A stretch of 64,000 bases of DNA from Clostridia bacterium (GCA_900755895.1 CAAEIG010000052.1:51480-115479), one strand, 5' to 3'; positions 8,073 through 16,218 are shown, counted from the first letter of the stretch. Numbers and translations are program-made. The notes: generated by a model from the letters alone, not told the origin.

Positions 8073-8988
8073 ACTTCTGCCGCTTCTCCTTCAGACTCTG
8101 CAAGAGCTCCTTGAGGGAACGGTCATCCGGATGCATGGGCCGAAATCCCTCCCCTGTTACCTGAGCTGCTTCGCCTACAATAACAAAGGCGTGCTTATCC
8201 TCTTCGCGGATGATCCGCTGCAGCTGGAACACTTCAAACCGCCGCACCACGCAGAGCATGGTTTCGCTGGGCTCTCCCGTGTAGCCTCCTTGAGAGTCCA
8301 AATAGGTGACCGTGCGCTCCAGCTCTTGAATCACCCGGTCCCCCATAGCGCGCACCTTTGGGGACATGACAAAAAACAACTTTCCCGTACCGGCATCCAC
8401 GCCGTACAAAAATGCGTCGATCAGCCGGGTGGACACGAAAATGACAATACAGGCATAAATGGCATTCTCAATACTTCCATAGACAAAGGCGGAAACGGCC
8501 ACAACGACGCCGTCCACTGCCAGCATCAACTTGCCCATGGACAGATGGGGCAGCCGGCGTCCCAGCAGTCGAGCCACCAGGTCCGTACCGCCAGTGGTGG
8601 CTCCCCGAATGAAGATCAGGGACAAACCAACACCCTCGCAGGCGCCTGCGCACAGGGCCACCAAAATGGGATCCCCACGATACGCCGGAAGCCAGGAAAA
8701 CACATCAATCATAAAAGAGGTGAGAAAAATGGCAGCCATGGTCTTGGCCACCAGCTTCCAACCAATCTCCATCACTGCCCAGATCACGATGGGCGCGTTG
8801 ATCAAAAAGGCCACCAGACCGATCGGCGTGCCAAATACGTAATTGAGCATGGTGGCAATACCGGTTACGCCTCCTGCGGCAATGTTGTTGGGCGCAGTAA
8901 AGATATTGACCTCCGCCGCATACACGATAGACCCAATCACCAGAAAAAACAGATCCAAAATTAAGGTTTTCACTTTGGCTGCCCGCAT
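8071..8988 (-). CDS. YitT-family membrane protein (DUF161/DUF2179)
   Basis: A 305-residue protein with about five hydrophobic segments in its first 200 residues (for example VKTLILDLFFLVIGSIVYA and IYACIVIFVS). It carries the family block FIRGATTGGTDLVARLL and ends in a soluble DUF2179 domain (about 215-290, containing GGYTGEPSETMLCVV). The family is abundant in Firmicutes and has no established biochemical role; a transport or sensing function is only a guess. It follows mrnC by 17 bases and probably ends the ribosomal operon transcript. Confidence 0.88.
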   Translation of the reverse strand: MRAAKVKTLILDLFFLVIGSIVYAAEVNIFTAPNNIAAGGVTGIATMLNYVFGTPIGLVAFLINAPIVIWAVMEIGWKLVAKTMAAIFLTSFMIDVFSWLPAYRGDPILVALCAGACEGVGLSLIFIRGATTGGTDLVARLLGRRLPHLSMGKLMLAVDGVVVAVSAFVYGSIENAIYACIVIFVSTRLIDAFLYGVDAGTGKLFFVMSPKVRAMGDRVIQELERTVTYLDSQGGYTGEPSETMLCVVRRFEVFQLQRIIREEDKHAFVIVGEAAQVTGEGFRPMHPDDRSLKELLQSLKEKRQK

Positions 8989-9005
8989 CCCATCGCTCCT
9001 TTCTC

Positions 9006-9407
9006 CTATTGTGCCTTCCGTTCCTCCATGATCTTCTCAAAGAGCTCTCGCAGCCGAGCACTATCCCCTTTGAGATACAAATATCCAAACAGCGTCTCCA
9101 GGGCTGTTGCACCGTGATAATCTGCCACCTCCGCATTCTTGGGAACATGCCCCACATGGGCGTTGCGCCCCCGCAGAGCCATATCCCGCTCCTCCTGGGA
9201 GAGGTCCGGCCACAACAGCTCCAATGCGTGAGCCTGAGCCTGGCAGCGGACCAACTCCACCTTGCGGCTGTGCAATTTCTTCACCGGGCAATTTCCCTGG
9301 GAAACCAGGTATTCCCGCACCAGCAGCTCGAACACCCCATCCCCCACAAAGGCCAGGGGCAACGGGCTCAAACCCTGGGGCGTTCCACCCTGTAACAGCT
9401 TTTCCAA
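9006..9407 (-). CDS. mrnC: Mini-ribonuclease III
   Basis: A 133-residue RNase III catalytic domain without a double-strand RNA-binding domain. The active-site stretch PLAFVGDGVFELLVREYL, the RGRNAHVGHVPKNA segment and the second acidic site ALETLFGYLYL match Mini-III, which trims 23S rRNA precursor ends in Bacillus. In many Firmicutes mrnC sits next to cysS; here it follows obgE by 12 bases and precedes the yitT-like gene, so it is translated in the ribosome-biogenesis cluster. Confidence 0.93.
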   Translation of the reverse strand: MEKLLQGGTPQGLSPLPLAFVGDGVFELLVREYLVSQGNCPVKKLHSRKVELVRCQAQAHALELLWPDLSQEERDMALRGRNAHVGHVPKNAEVADYHGATALETLFGYLYLKGDSARLRELFEKIMEERKAQ

Positions 9408-9419
9408 TGACGACGCTCC

Positions 9420-10691
9420 TTACTCCACAAAGTCGAATTCCAGGTCATACATGTCCACAGTATCCCCTTCTTGACAGCCTGCCTGGCGCAGGGCGTCGAT
9501 CACCCCGGTTTCAATCAGGACGCGCTGGAAATACTGCAGGGACTCTGTATCGTCAAAGTTGACGCTATTCATAATCTTCAGCAACCACGGCGCCTTGACA
9601 AAATACACGCCGTCGTGATTCTGAATCTCAACCTGACCCCGCTGGAGCTCTTCCACAGGCTGAAGCACCGGTGCCTCAGCCTCATACCGGCGGATGGGCG
9701 GCAGCTTGGAAAGCTCTTCCAGCACTTTGTTCAGCAGGGGATCCACACCCTCGCGGATGGGAGCCATAATGGGGAAGAACCAATAGCCCTGCTCCTTGAC
9801 AAAGGCCTCAAACTCAGCGATCTGCTCCTCCGTGGCCAGGTCGCACTTATTGCCTGCCACCAGCATGGGCCGCTGGGCCAACTCCGGATTGAACCGGGCC
9901 AGCTCCCGGTTGATGATCTCAAAATCCTCCTTGGGATCCCGGCCCTCACTGCCGGAGACGTCCACCACATGGATAAGCAGCCGGCAGCGCTCCACATGGC
10001 GCAGGAACTGATGCCCCAGACCCACGCCTTCCCAGGCTCCCTCAATCAAGCCGGGAATATCAGCCATGACAAAAGACTTCCCCTGGGGCATGGTGACCAC
10101 ACCCAGCACGGGAGTCAAGGTGGTGAAGTGATAATTGGCAATGTTGGGCTTAGCCTGGCTGACCACCGAGATCAGCGTGGATTTTCCCACGTTGGGGAAA
10201 CCTACCAGGCCCACATCGGCCAAGAGTTTTAGCTCCAGCTGGACCTCCATCTCCTCACCGGGGGTTCCAGGCTTGGCAAACCGAGGCACCTGACGGGTGG
10301 GAGTGGCAAAGTGGCTGTTGCCCCAGCCGCCCTTGCCGCCTTTGGCAATCACCTGAGGCTCTTCCCCGGACATATCCGCCAAAAGTCTGCCGGTAGCCAC
10401 GTCCTTGACCAGGGTACCCCTGGGCACGCGGATCACCAGGTCCGGGGCGCTTTTGCCAAAACAGCGGTTGCCCCGTCCATTTTCTCCCCGATGGGCCGTA
10501 TACTTGCGCTTGTAACGGAAATCCGCCAAGGTGGACAGGTTGTCATCCACCTGGAAGACAATGCTGCCTCCCTTGCCGCCGTCACCTCCGTCCGGTCCGC
10601 CAGCGGCCACGTATTTTTCCCGGTGGAAGGAGACGGCACCGTCGCCCCCGTCCCCGGCTTTTATCAAGATCTTCGCGGTGTCGATAAACAT
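9420..10691 (-). CDS. obgE: GTPase Obg (CgtA), 50S assembly factor
   Basis: A complete 423-residue Obg protein. The N-terminal glycine-rich Obg fold (about 1-157, with GGPDGGDGGKGGSIVFQVDD) is followed by the G domain: P-loop GFPNVGKSTL near 165, DIPGLIEGA as G3, and NKCD as G4. A C-terminal OCT domain (about 345-423) is present, as in Gram-positive members. Obg binds the late 50S particle and links ribosome maturation to growth and ppGpp. It lies downstream of rpmA, separated by an intrinsic terminator-like hairpin, so it may be expressed below the ribosomal protein genes. Confidence 0.98.
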   Translation of the reverse strand: MFIDTAKILIKAGDGGDGAVSFHREKYVAAGGPDGGDGGKGGSIVFQVDDNLSTLADFRYKRKYTAHRGENGRGNRCFGKSAPDLVIRVPRGTLVKDVATGRLLADMSGEEPQVIAKGGKGGWGNSHFATPTRQVPRFAKPGTPGEEMEVQLELKLLADVGLVGFPNVGKSTLISVVSQAKPNIANYHFTTLTPVLGVVTMPQGKSFVMADIPGLIEGAWEGVGLGHQFLRHVERCRLLIHVVDVSGSEGRDPKEDFEIINRELARFNPELAQRPMLVAGNKCDLATEEQIAEFEAFVKEQGYWFFPIMAPIREGVDPLLNKVLEELSKLPPIRRYEAEAPVLQPVEELQRGQVEIQNHDGVYFVKAPWLLKIMNSVNFDDTESLQYFQRVLIETGVIDALRQAGCQEGDTVDMYDLEFDFVE

Positions 10692-10716
10692 GGCAGTGTC
10701 CCCTTTCTCTCTGAAG

Positions 10717-10751
10717 AAAAAGGCTTCTTCCGGCAGTGCCCGAAGAAGCCC
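10717..10751 (-). terminator. Terminator or attenuator between rpmA and obgE
   Basis: On the minus strand GGCTTCTTC and GAAGAAGCC enclose an 11-base loop and are followed by TTTTTC. It lies 26 bases beyond the rpmA stop codon and would reduce read-through into obgE. Confidence 0.7.
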
Positions 10752-10776
10752 TTGGATGCTTGTTTTGCCGTCGCGC

Positions 10777-11055
10777 TTACTCAGCGTAAACGCTGACCTT
10801 CTTGCGGTCGGCGCCCATGCGCTCGAACTTCACCTTGCCGTCCACCAGGGCGAACAGGGTGTCGTCAGAACCGCGGCCCACGTTGGTGCCGGGATGGATC
10901 TTGGTGCCCCGCTGCTTAACGAGGATGTTGCCGGCCAGCACAAACTGTCCGTCGGCCCGCTTGACGCCCAGACGCTTGGACTCGGAATCGCGGCCGTTCT
11001 TGGTGGAGCCCATACCTTTTTTATGGGCGAAAAGCTGGATATTGATCTTCAGCAT
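10777..11055 (-). CDS. rpmA: 50S ribosomal protein L27 with cleavable N-terminus
   Basis: A 92-residue L27. It begins MLKINIQLFAHKKGMGSTKN: the stretch before AHKKG is the N-terminal extension characteristic of Firmicutes, removed by the protease Prp between Phe and Ala. The mature N-terminus reaches the peptidyl-transferase centre. The gene for Prp is immediately upstream in the same transcript. Confidence 0.98.
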   Translation of the reverse strand: MLKINIQLFAHKKGMGSTKNGRDSESKRLGVKRADGQFVLAGNILVKQRGTKIHPGTNVGRGSDDTLFALVDGKVKFERMGADRKKVSVYAE

Positions 11056-11089
11056 GACGATCGTCTTCCTTTCTTTGAAAAATGTGGAT

Positions 11090-11413
11090 TTAGACCTCCA
11101 AATAGGTCACCTGCAATGCCTGCGGATACTGTTCCTCCAGGCCTTGAAGGTGAAGCTTCAGTCCCAGGAGCAAGTCCCTGCAAAGGGAAACGTCCTTGGG
11201 TTCAACCCGAAAATACATCTCACCCTCGCTGGCTCGCAGTGAGAGCGGAGTAACATGAACCACCTCTGTAAGGGTGTTCACCGTCATATAGGCGGCTGAG
11301 GAAATGGCAGCACATACAATGTCCTGGCCCTCTTCCCCCTGTCCTGCGTGGCCCTCCATCAGGAAGCCCTGGCAGGCGCCTTCCGGGTCGGTCAAAAAAC
11401 GGACGCAGACCAT
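11090..11413 (-). CDS. prp: Ribosomal-processing cysteine protease Prp
   Basis: A 107-residue protein encoded between rplU and rpmA, the conserved location of Prp. The catalytic dyad is visible: His in MEGHAGQGEEGQDI and Cys in DIVCAAISSAAYMTVNTL. In Staphylococcus Prp removes the L27 N-terminal extension, and the extension is present in the neighbouring L27. The rplU stop codon lies only three bases before its start, so translation is probably coupled. Confidence 0.95.
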   Translation of the reverse strand: MVCVRFLTDPEGACQGFLMEGHAGQGEEGQDIVCAAISSAAYMTVNTLTEVVHVTPLSLRASEGEMYFRVEPKDVSLCRDLLLGLKLHLQGLEEQYPQALQVTYLEV

Positions 11414-11416
11414 AAC

Positions 11417-11725
11417 TTAGGCCTTCACAGCCTCAATCTGCACCTTGGTGTAGGGCTGACGATGGCCCATCTTCCGCTTGGAGTTCTTCTTGGGCTTATA
11501 GGTGAACACGGTGATCTTCTTGGCCTTGCCGGTCTTGACCACCTTGCCGGTGACAGAAGCGCCCTCCACATAGGGGGTGCCGATCTTAGTGCCCTCTTCG
11601 CCGAACACGGCCACCACGGGGAATTCCACGGTGTCGTTCTCAGCGGCGTTCAGCTTCTCCACATAGATCACGTCGCCGTACTGCACTTTGTACTGCTTAC
11701 CGCCGGTCTCGATGACTGCAAACAT
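11417..11725 (-). CDS. rplU: 50S ribosomal protein L21
   Basis: A 102-residue L21 that starts MFAVIETGGKQYKVQYGDV and ends with the basic NSKRKMGHRQPYTKVQIEAV tail that contacts 23S rRNA. It is the first gene of the rplU-prp-rpmA unit, preceded by a consensus promoter and a structured leader of about 95 bases. Confidence 0.98.
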   Translation of the reverse strand: MFAVIETGGKQYKVQYGDVIYVEKLNAAENDTVEFPVVAVFGEEGTKIGTPYVEGASVTGKVVKTGKAKKITVFTYKPKKNSKRKMGHRQPYTKVQIEAVKA

Positions 11726-11822
11726 TCTCTTTTCATCCTTTTCTTTGATCTCGCTGCTCTCGGGCGGAGCCTGAGCTCACTTGGAAATGGGCAGAACTCA
11801 CCCACAGCCCGCAACATGCGGC
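11726..11822 (-). ncRNA. Probable ribosomal L21 leader RNA
   Basis: The untranslated region between the rplU promoter and start is about 95 bases, GC-rich and structured. It includes a CCGCA-TGT-TGCGG hairpin and complementary GGGTGAG/CTCCGCCC stretches. Firmicutes carry an L21 leader that acts in autoregulation at this place. The assignment rests on position and foldability; a covariance-model match could not be run. Confidence 0.5.
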
Positions 11823-11828
11823 TTATAC

Positions 11829-11857
11829 AGTGTACCATAAGGAATGCCGGAAGTCAA
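11829..11857 (-). promoter_or_regulatory. Sigma-A promoter of rplU-prp-rpmA
   Basis: On the minus strand TTGACT (11852-11857) and TACACT (11829-11834) are separated by 17 bases. The -35 box overlaps the stop region of the upstream small membrane-protein gene. Confidence 0.8.
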
Positions 11858-12114
11858 GAGATCCCTTTGGTTTTTGTCTGCTTTTTGGCGCTCACCAGCA
11901 CTTGGACTCCTTCTCCATCCTGGGTGCGCACTGCATGAATGGTCTCCTTCCGGTTATACACAGCCAAAATCAAGGAAAGAACCACGTTCAACAGGGTGAC
12001 ACAACCCAGCAGCAGCTTTCCTCCATTCATCCGACGAGGCCGGTGTTTGGCATACACCCTGCCAGCTCCGGCACAACCTTGGCTGCCAGGGGGCAGATCC
12101 CATGGTTTTTTCAT
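11854..12114 (-). CDS. Small single-span membrane protein, unknown
   Basis: An 86-residue product from the ATG at 12114, which has AAAGGAG six bases upstream and overlaps the kinase stop in an ATGA. The frame is open further to 12153, but that start lacks a ribosome site. A Pro/Gly-rich, basic N-terminal segment (to about residue 40) precedes one hydrophobic helix (LLLGCVTLLNVVLSLILAVY) and a polar tail ending KKQTKTKGIS. No family is recognised. It is the last gene of the pyrBI transcript. Confidence 0.65.
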   Translation of the reverse strand: MKKPWDLPPGSQGCAGAGRVYAKHRPRRMNGGKLLLGCVTLLNVVLSLILAVYNRKETIHAVRTQDGEGVQVLVSAKKQTKTKGIS

Positions 12115-12647
12115 TGGGCGCTCCTTTCTCCCTTCATCTCCTGCAAAATCCACCGGTGAATCTCTTGCGCTGTTTCCTCAGGAGTGAGGCTGGTGGTATC
12201 CAGCAGACCCATCGGAGGGGTCGTTGTTCCGGCATTGTCCCGAAGCCAACTGTTGAAATCCACGGAAGAGGAGGCCCAGGCAGGGTCCGTAACCCCTCGG
12301 CGGGCCACTCGCTGGCGAAGCGCCTCTTCCTGGCAGACAAGAGCCAAATAGTGCAGGCTGGAAAAGAGCTCCCGTTCCGGACGGTTTTCCAATTGCTCCG
12401 GCACACAGCAGCCGCACAGCACCACCGGCTTCCCGCCTTGGGCAATATTGGCGCACAACCGCATCCACAGGCTGCGGTAAGGGGCATAGAGATTTTCCGA
12501 GGTATTCCAGCGTTCCTCCCAAAGGAGATCACTTTCCAGCACCAGATAGTCCTGCTCCCGTTGAAATAGCAGCTGGCAAGCGGTGGATTTTCCCACGCAG
12601 GAAGCTCCAGTCACCAGAAATAGGGGCAATCGTTTTGTCGGCTCCAC
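12111..12647 (-). CDS. P-loop nucleotide kinase-like protein
   Basis: A 178-residue single-domain P-loop protein. Walker A is LFLVTGASCVGKST (residues about 9-22). A following LVLESDLLWEERWN could be the acidic substrate motif, and VCQEEALRQRVARRGV resembles the arginine-rich lid of small kinases. The C-terminal TTSLTPEETAQEIHRWI is typical of AAA_17/AAA_18-like kinases. Its substrate is unknown. The start lies 15 bases after pyrI, so it is probably co-transcribed with the pyrimidine genes, and its stop overlaps the next start. Confidence 0.72.
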   Translation of the reverse strand: MEPTKRLPLFLVTGASCVGKSTACQLLFQREQDYLVLESDLLWEERWNTSENLYAPYRSLWMRLCANIAQGGKPVVLCGCCVPEQLENRPERELFSSLHYLALVCQEEALRQRVARRGVTDPAWASSSVDFNSWLRDNAGTTTPPMGLLDTTSLTPEETAQEIHRWILQEMKGERSAQ

Positions 12648-12662
12648 AGGGACACTCCCCTT

Positions 12663-13082
12663 TTACTTTTTGTACTCCTGCTCACAGTACTGGCAGCGGT
12701 AGCGGTGAGCTTCCTCGTCGCAGAGAACAAACACCTGATCCACATGCTCCACCGAAGTGATACAACGGGGATTCTTGCAGGATACCACGTTCACCAGCTG
12801 TTTGGGCAGGGGCGGCTTTTTCTTGCTGACCAGCTTTCCCTCCACTATGGTGGACACCGTGGCGTTGTCGTCAATAAAGCCCAGCACGTCCAAGTCGATA
12901 TTCATGACGCCGTCAATTTTGATGATGTCTTTTTTGCCATATTTCGTGCTGCGGGCATTCTTGATGATGGACACACAGGTATCCAGCTTGTCCAGCTCCA
13001 GCAGCTCATAGATGCGCATGCCCAGGCCTGCGGTAATATGGTCGATTACAATGCCGTTTTCGATGCTGTCAATATTAAGCAT
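12663..13082 (-). CDS. pyrI: Aspartate carbamoyltransferase regulatory subunit
   Basis: A 139-residue PyrI. The N-terminal nucleotide-binding domain begins MLNIDSIENGIVIDHI and the C-terminal zinc domain carries the four cysteines in CKNPRC and CQYCEQEY. It binds CTP/ATP and clamps PyrB trimers into the allosteric dodecamer. Bacillus lacks PyrI; several Clostridia have it. It begins 14 bases after pyrB in the same operon. Confidence 0.97.
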   Translation of the reverse strand: MLNIDSIENGIVIDHITAGLGMRIYELLELDKLDTCVSIIKNARSTKYGKKDIIKIDGVMNIDLDVLGFIDDNATVSTIVEGKLVSKKKPPLPKQLVNVVSCKNPRCITSVEHVDQVFVLCDEEAHRYRCQYCEQEYKK

Positions 13083-13096
13083 AGTTTGCCCTCCTT

Positions 13097-14032
13097 TTAT
13101 TCACAGTCCAAAACCCCGGGGGCCAGACCCAACAGGGTAAGGATCAATGCCATGCGGACAAACACGCCTCCACGGGCCTGCTCAAAGTACATGGCACGGG
13201 GATCGTTGTCCACCTCGGGGGCAATCTCGTTGACTCTGGGCAGGGGATGCAGCACTGCCAATTCCGCCTTGCCAAGATCCAGTTTCTTCTGGGTCAACAC
13301 GTAGGAATCTTTCAACCGGACGTAGTCTTCCTCGTTGAAAAAGCGCTCTCGCTGAACTCGCGTCATGTAGAGGATATCCAGCTCAGGCATGACCTCTTCC
13401 ATGGTGCGCACCTCACGCCAGGGATGGCCGGAGGGAATCACCACTTCTTTCAGGATATAGCTGGGCACCCGCAGCTCCTCAGGAGAGATGAAGATGAAGT
13501 TTACATCCTCATACCGCACCAGGGATTTAATCAGGGAATGCACGGTGCGTCCAAATTTCAAGTCGCCGCACAGGCCGATGGTCACCCCGTTGATCTTTCC
13601 CCGCTTCCGGCGAATGGTCAGCATATCCGCCAAAGTCTGGGTGGGATGCTGATGGCCGCCATCACCGGCGTTGATCACAGGAATCTTGGAGTAGCGGGAC
13701 GCAACATAGGGACCGCCCTCCTTGGAGTGCCGCATGGCAGCAATGTCCGCATAGCTTGAGATCATGCGGATAGTATCGGCAACGCTCTCGCCCTTGGTGG
13801 CAGAGCTGCTGTCCGCTGAGGCAAACCCCAACACTTTGCCGCCCAAGCGCATCATCGCTGACTCAAAGCTCAAGCGGGTACGGGTGCTGGGCTCATAAAA
13901 CAACGTGGCCAGAATCTTCCCATCACAGGCGTGGGCGTAATCCTGGGGCCGGGCGAGAATCTCCTCCGCCAGAGAGAGCAAACGGTCTGTCTCCTCTCTG
14001 GAAAAATCCATCGGGTCAATCAGGTGTCGCAT
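13097..14032 (-). CDS. pyrB: Aspartate carbamoyltransferase catalytic subunit
   Basis: A 311-residue PyrB, which joins carbamoyl phosphate and aspartate in the committed step of pyrimidine synthesis. The carbamoyl-phosphate loop FYEPSTRTRLSFE, the SSATKGES stretch with the mobile-loop lysine, GDGGHQHPTQTLADM and the HPLPRVNEI segment are all intact. The 5' leader is only about 25 bases, too short for a PyrR attenuator. Other pyrimidine genes are not in the window. Confidence 0.98.
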   Translation of the reverse strand: MRHLIDPMDFSREETDRLLSLAEEILARPQDYAHACDGKILATLFYEPSTRTRLSFESAMMRLGGKVLGFASADSSSATKGESVADTIRMISSYADIAAMRHSKEGGPYVASRYSKIPVINAGDGGHQHPTQTLADMLTIRRKRGKINGVTIGLCGDLKFGRTVHSLIKSLVRYEDVNFIFISPEELRVPSYILKEVVIPSGHPWREVRTMEEVMPELDILYMTRVQRERFFNEEDYVRLKDSYVLTQKKLDLGKAELAVLHPLPRVNEIAPEVDNDPRAMYFEQARGGVFVRMALILTLLGLAPGVLDCE

Positions 14033-14064
14033 AACATTCCCCTTTTCCTTTCGATTTTATTTTC

Positions 14065-14092
14065 ATTATAACCCTAAGCGGGAAATATGCAA
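14065..14092 (-). promoter_or_regulatory. Promoter of pyrBI
   Basis: On the minus strand TTGCAT (14087-14092), 16 bases and TATAAT (14065-14070) lie about 33 bases upstream of the pyrB ATG. Confidence 0.72.
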
Positions 14093-14149
14093 GAAAAAAG
14101 AACCATTCTTCCAGCAGGGCGATACCCCACAGAAAACAAACTTGGACAT

Positions 14150-14190
14150 AGAAAAGGCGCTGGAGAAGTGATTCTCCGGCGCTTTTTCAT
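14150..14190. terminator. Rho-independent terminator after yebC
   Basis: AAGGCGCTGGAGAA and TTCTCCGGCGCTT flank a four-base loop. T-rich sequence follows on both strands; it lies within 10 bases of the yebC stop. Confidence 0.85.
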
Positions 14191-14195
14191 GAAGT

Positions 14196-14942
14196 TTATT
14201 CCTCTTCTTCCTCTTCGGGAGCGTCCCAGTTGTGCCAGACGTTCTGCACGTCGTCGTTGTCCTCCAGGAGATCCAGCATCTTCTGCATCTTGGTGATGGT
14301 GTCCTCGTCCTCAATCTTGGTGTAAGTATCGGGAACCATCTCCACCTCGGCGGAAACGAACTCGTAGCCCTTCTGCTCCAGGTCCTCACGAACGCCGCTG
14401 AAATCAGCGGGCTCAGTGGAAATCTCAAAGACATCTTCGTCGGCGGCAAAATCAGAAGCACCTGCCTCCAATGCGTCGGTCATCACAGTGTCCTCATCCA
14501 GGCCCTCGCGCTCGATCACAATGACGCCCTTCTTATTGAACATAAAGGACACGCAACCCGTAGTGCCCAGGTTACCGCCAAATTTATCAAAAGCGTGGCG
14601 CACATCTGCGGCGGTACGGTTCCGGTTATCGGTCAAAGCCTCCACAATCACGGCTACGCCGCTGGGGCCATACCCTTCGTAGGTGACGTTTTCATAATTG
14701 TCATTGCTGCCTTCGCCAGCAGCCTTCTTAATAATACGATCAATGTTGTCATTGGGGACGTTTGCAGCCTTTGCCTTGGCAATGGCATCCCGCAGACGGG
14801 AGTTCGCAGCAGGATCTGCGCTGCCGCCCTCTTTTACGGCCACAGCCAACTCACGGCCGATTTTAGTAAAAATCTTCGCCTTGGCGCCATCGGCCTTTTC
14901 CTTTTTCCGTTTGATGTTGTTCCATTTAGAATGTCCTGACAT
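14196..14942 (-). CDS. yebC: YebC/PmpR family regulator/translation factor
   Basis: A 248-residue protein starting MSGHSKWNNIKRKKEKADG, the invariant opening of the YebC/TACO1 family. The NVPNDNIDRIIKKA and YEGYGPSGVAVIVE blocks follow. Members have been described as DNA-binding regulators and, more recently, as factors that relieve ribosome stalling at proline stretches. The C-terminus ends in an acidic EEEEEE tail. It has its own terminator and no operon partner on the 3' side. Confidence 0.95.
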   Translation of the reverse strand: MSGHSKWNNIKRKKEKADGAKAKIFTKIGRELAVAVKEGGSADPAANSRLRDAIAKAKAANVPNDNIDRIIKKAAGEGSNDNYENVTYEGYGPSGVAVIVEALTDNRNRTAADVRHAFDKFGGNLGTTGCVSFMFNKKGVIVIEREGLDEDTVMTDALEAGASDFAADEDVFEISTEPADFSGVREDLEQKGYEFVSAEVEMVPDTYTKIEDEDTITKMQKMLDLLEDNDDVQNVWHNWDAPEEEEEE

Positions 14943-14986
14943 GATTCAACCGCCTATCCAAACTAGAGTTTCTTTTCGGTATTCTA

Positions 14987-15574
14987 TCACATTTTTTGCA
15001 GGATTTCAAGAGCGATTGCCTCAGCGTTCTCCTGAGTCTCCCGCCAACGCTCCTCGCCCAGGTCGGTCCCCTCCCACACAGCACAGCCGGACAGGGTGGT
15101 GTTCATCACCGAGAATGCCCGCTCCAGCTGATGGGAACAGACCTCCACGCCAAAGCTCTCCTGGGATCCCATGGTCAAGAGCAGCACGGCCTCCCGGTGC
15201 TTTTTGATAGGTGGCCGTTTGCCCAAAGAAAAACGCGCCTCAAAATACCGCTGGGTCCGATCCAGCCAGGCCTTCACTGGTGCTGGAAAGGAATAATTGT
15301 AAACAGGGCTGGCCACCACCAGCAGGTCACATTTGCGCAGGGCTTTGTCCAAGGGGTCCAGGTCCTCAAAGGCGCAGGACTCCTCCTTGGCGCAAGCCCC
15401 GCAACCAGTACAGGGGTGGGGAGAGAGTTCATAAAGATCCACCTGCTCCACCTCCCAGTCGTGATTCTCCCGGAAGGGATGGAGAAACGCCTCCAACAGC
15501 CGATGGGTGTGCCCGTGGCCGTGAGGGGATCCAAACAGCACCAACAGTCTCTTCTTTTGGGAAAACAAGGACAT
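14987..15574 (-). CDS. Flavodoxin-fold NAD(P)H-dependent FMN reductase
   Basis: A 195-residue flavodoxin-like protein with the FMN-phosphate loop FGSPHGHGHTHRLLEAF near the N-terminus. A cysteine cluster, HPCTGCGACAKEESCAF (about 55-70), resembles the compact Fe-S or redox cysteine motif of clostridial iron-sulfur flavoproteins. VVASPVYNYSFPAPVKAWLDR is the second flavin loop. It probably transfers electrons from NAD(P)H to quinones, azo compounds or Fe-S partners; the acceptor is unknown. It lies 35 bases after mntP and may share its riboswitch-controlled transcript. Confidence 0.85.
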   Translation of the reverse strand: MSLFSQKKRLLVLFGSPHGHGHTHRLLEAFLHPFRENHDWEVEQVDLYELSPHPCTGCGACAKEESCAFEDLDPLDKALRKCDLLVVASPVYNYSFPAPVKAWLDRTQRYFEARFSLGKRPPIKKHREAVLLLTMGSQESFGVEVCSHQLERAFSVMNTTLSGCAVWEGTDLGEERWRETQENAEAIALEILQKM

Positions 15575-15609
15575 GGAACCACCACCTTCCGAAATTGCTC
15601 AGGACAGCC

Positions 15610-16173
15610 TCAACCCAGGATGCCCAAGTGCTCCAACAGGATCTTCAGTCCCATGAGGACCAAAATGACGCCGCCCACCAATTCTGCCTTACTCTTATAC
15701 TTGGCGCCAAACAGGCTGCCCACTTTGACTCCCACCATGGAGAGCACAAAGGTGATGCATCCAATAAAGCTCACTGCAGCACCGATATTCACACTCAAAA
15801 AGGCAAATCCGACACCCACAGCCAGGGCATCGATGCTGGTTGCAATTGCCATGGGAAGCATGGCCTTGACCGACAGAGATGCATCGGGACATTCCTCCTC
15901 CTTGGAGAGGGACTCCCGAATCATGTTGCCGCCGATAATCGCCAGCAAGCCAAAGGCGATCCAGTGGTCGATGGCAGTGATCTGGGCGCGAAACTGCACC
16001 CCCACAAAATACCCCAACAGGGGCATCAGTGCCTGAAATCCACCAAACCACAGGCCCACCAGGGCCATCTGACCCACATTCACCTTTCTAAGAGCCAGAC
16101 CCTTACATACCGCCACGGCAAAGGCGTCCATAGAAAGTCCTACCGCCACCAGGAATAATTCCAGCAAACCCAT
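15610..16173 (-). CDS. mntP: Manganese efflux pump MntP
   Basis: A 187-residue inner-membrane protein with six predicted helices and the two family repeats GLSMDAFAVAVCKG and ATSIDALAVGVGFAF, whose aspartates are needed for Mn(II) export. It is preceded by a manganese-sensing riboswitch with an intrinsic terminator and a consensus promoter, which fixes its physiological role as relief of manganese excess. Confidence 0.96.
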   Translation of the reverse strand: MGLLELFLVAVGLSMDAFAVAVCKGLALRKVNVGQMALVGLWFGGFQALMPLLGYFVGVQFRAQITAIDHWIAFGLLAIIGGNMIRESLSKEEECPDASLSVKAMLPMAIATSIDALAVGVGFAFLSVNIGAAVSFIGCITFVLSMVGVKVGSLFGAKYKSKAELVGGVILVLMGLKILLEHLGILG

Positions 16174-16218
16174 TGTTTTTACCCTCCAAACTGATTTTCT
16201 CTGTGCTCTCCGCGCATG

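Noticed and set aside
14033..14065. PyrR-type attenuator upstream of pyrB
   Set aside because: The leader is only about 25 bases and holds no hairpin pair; attenuation by PyrR would need more than 100 bases.
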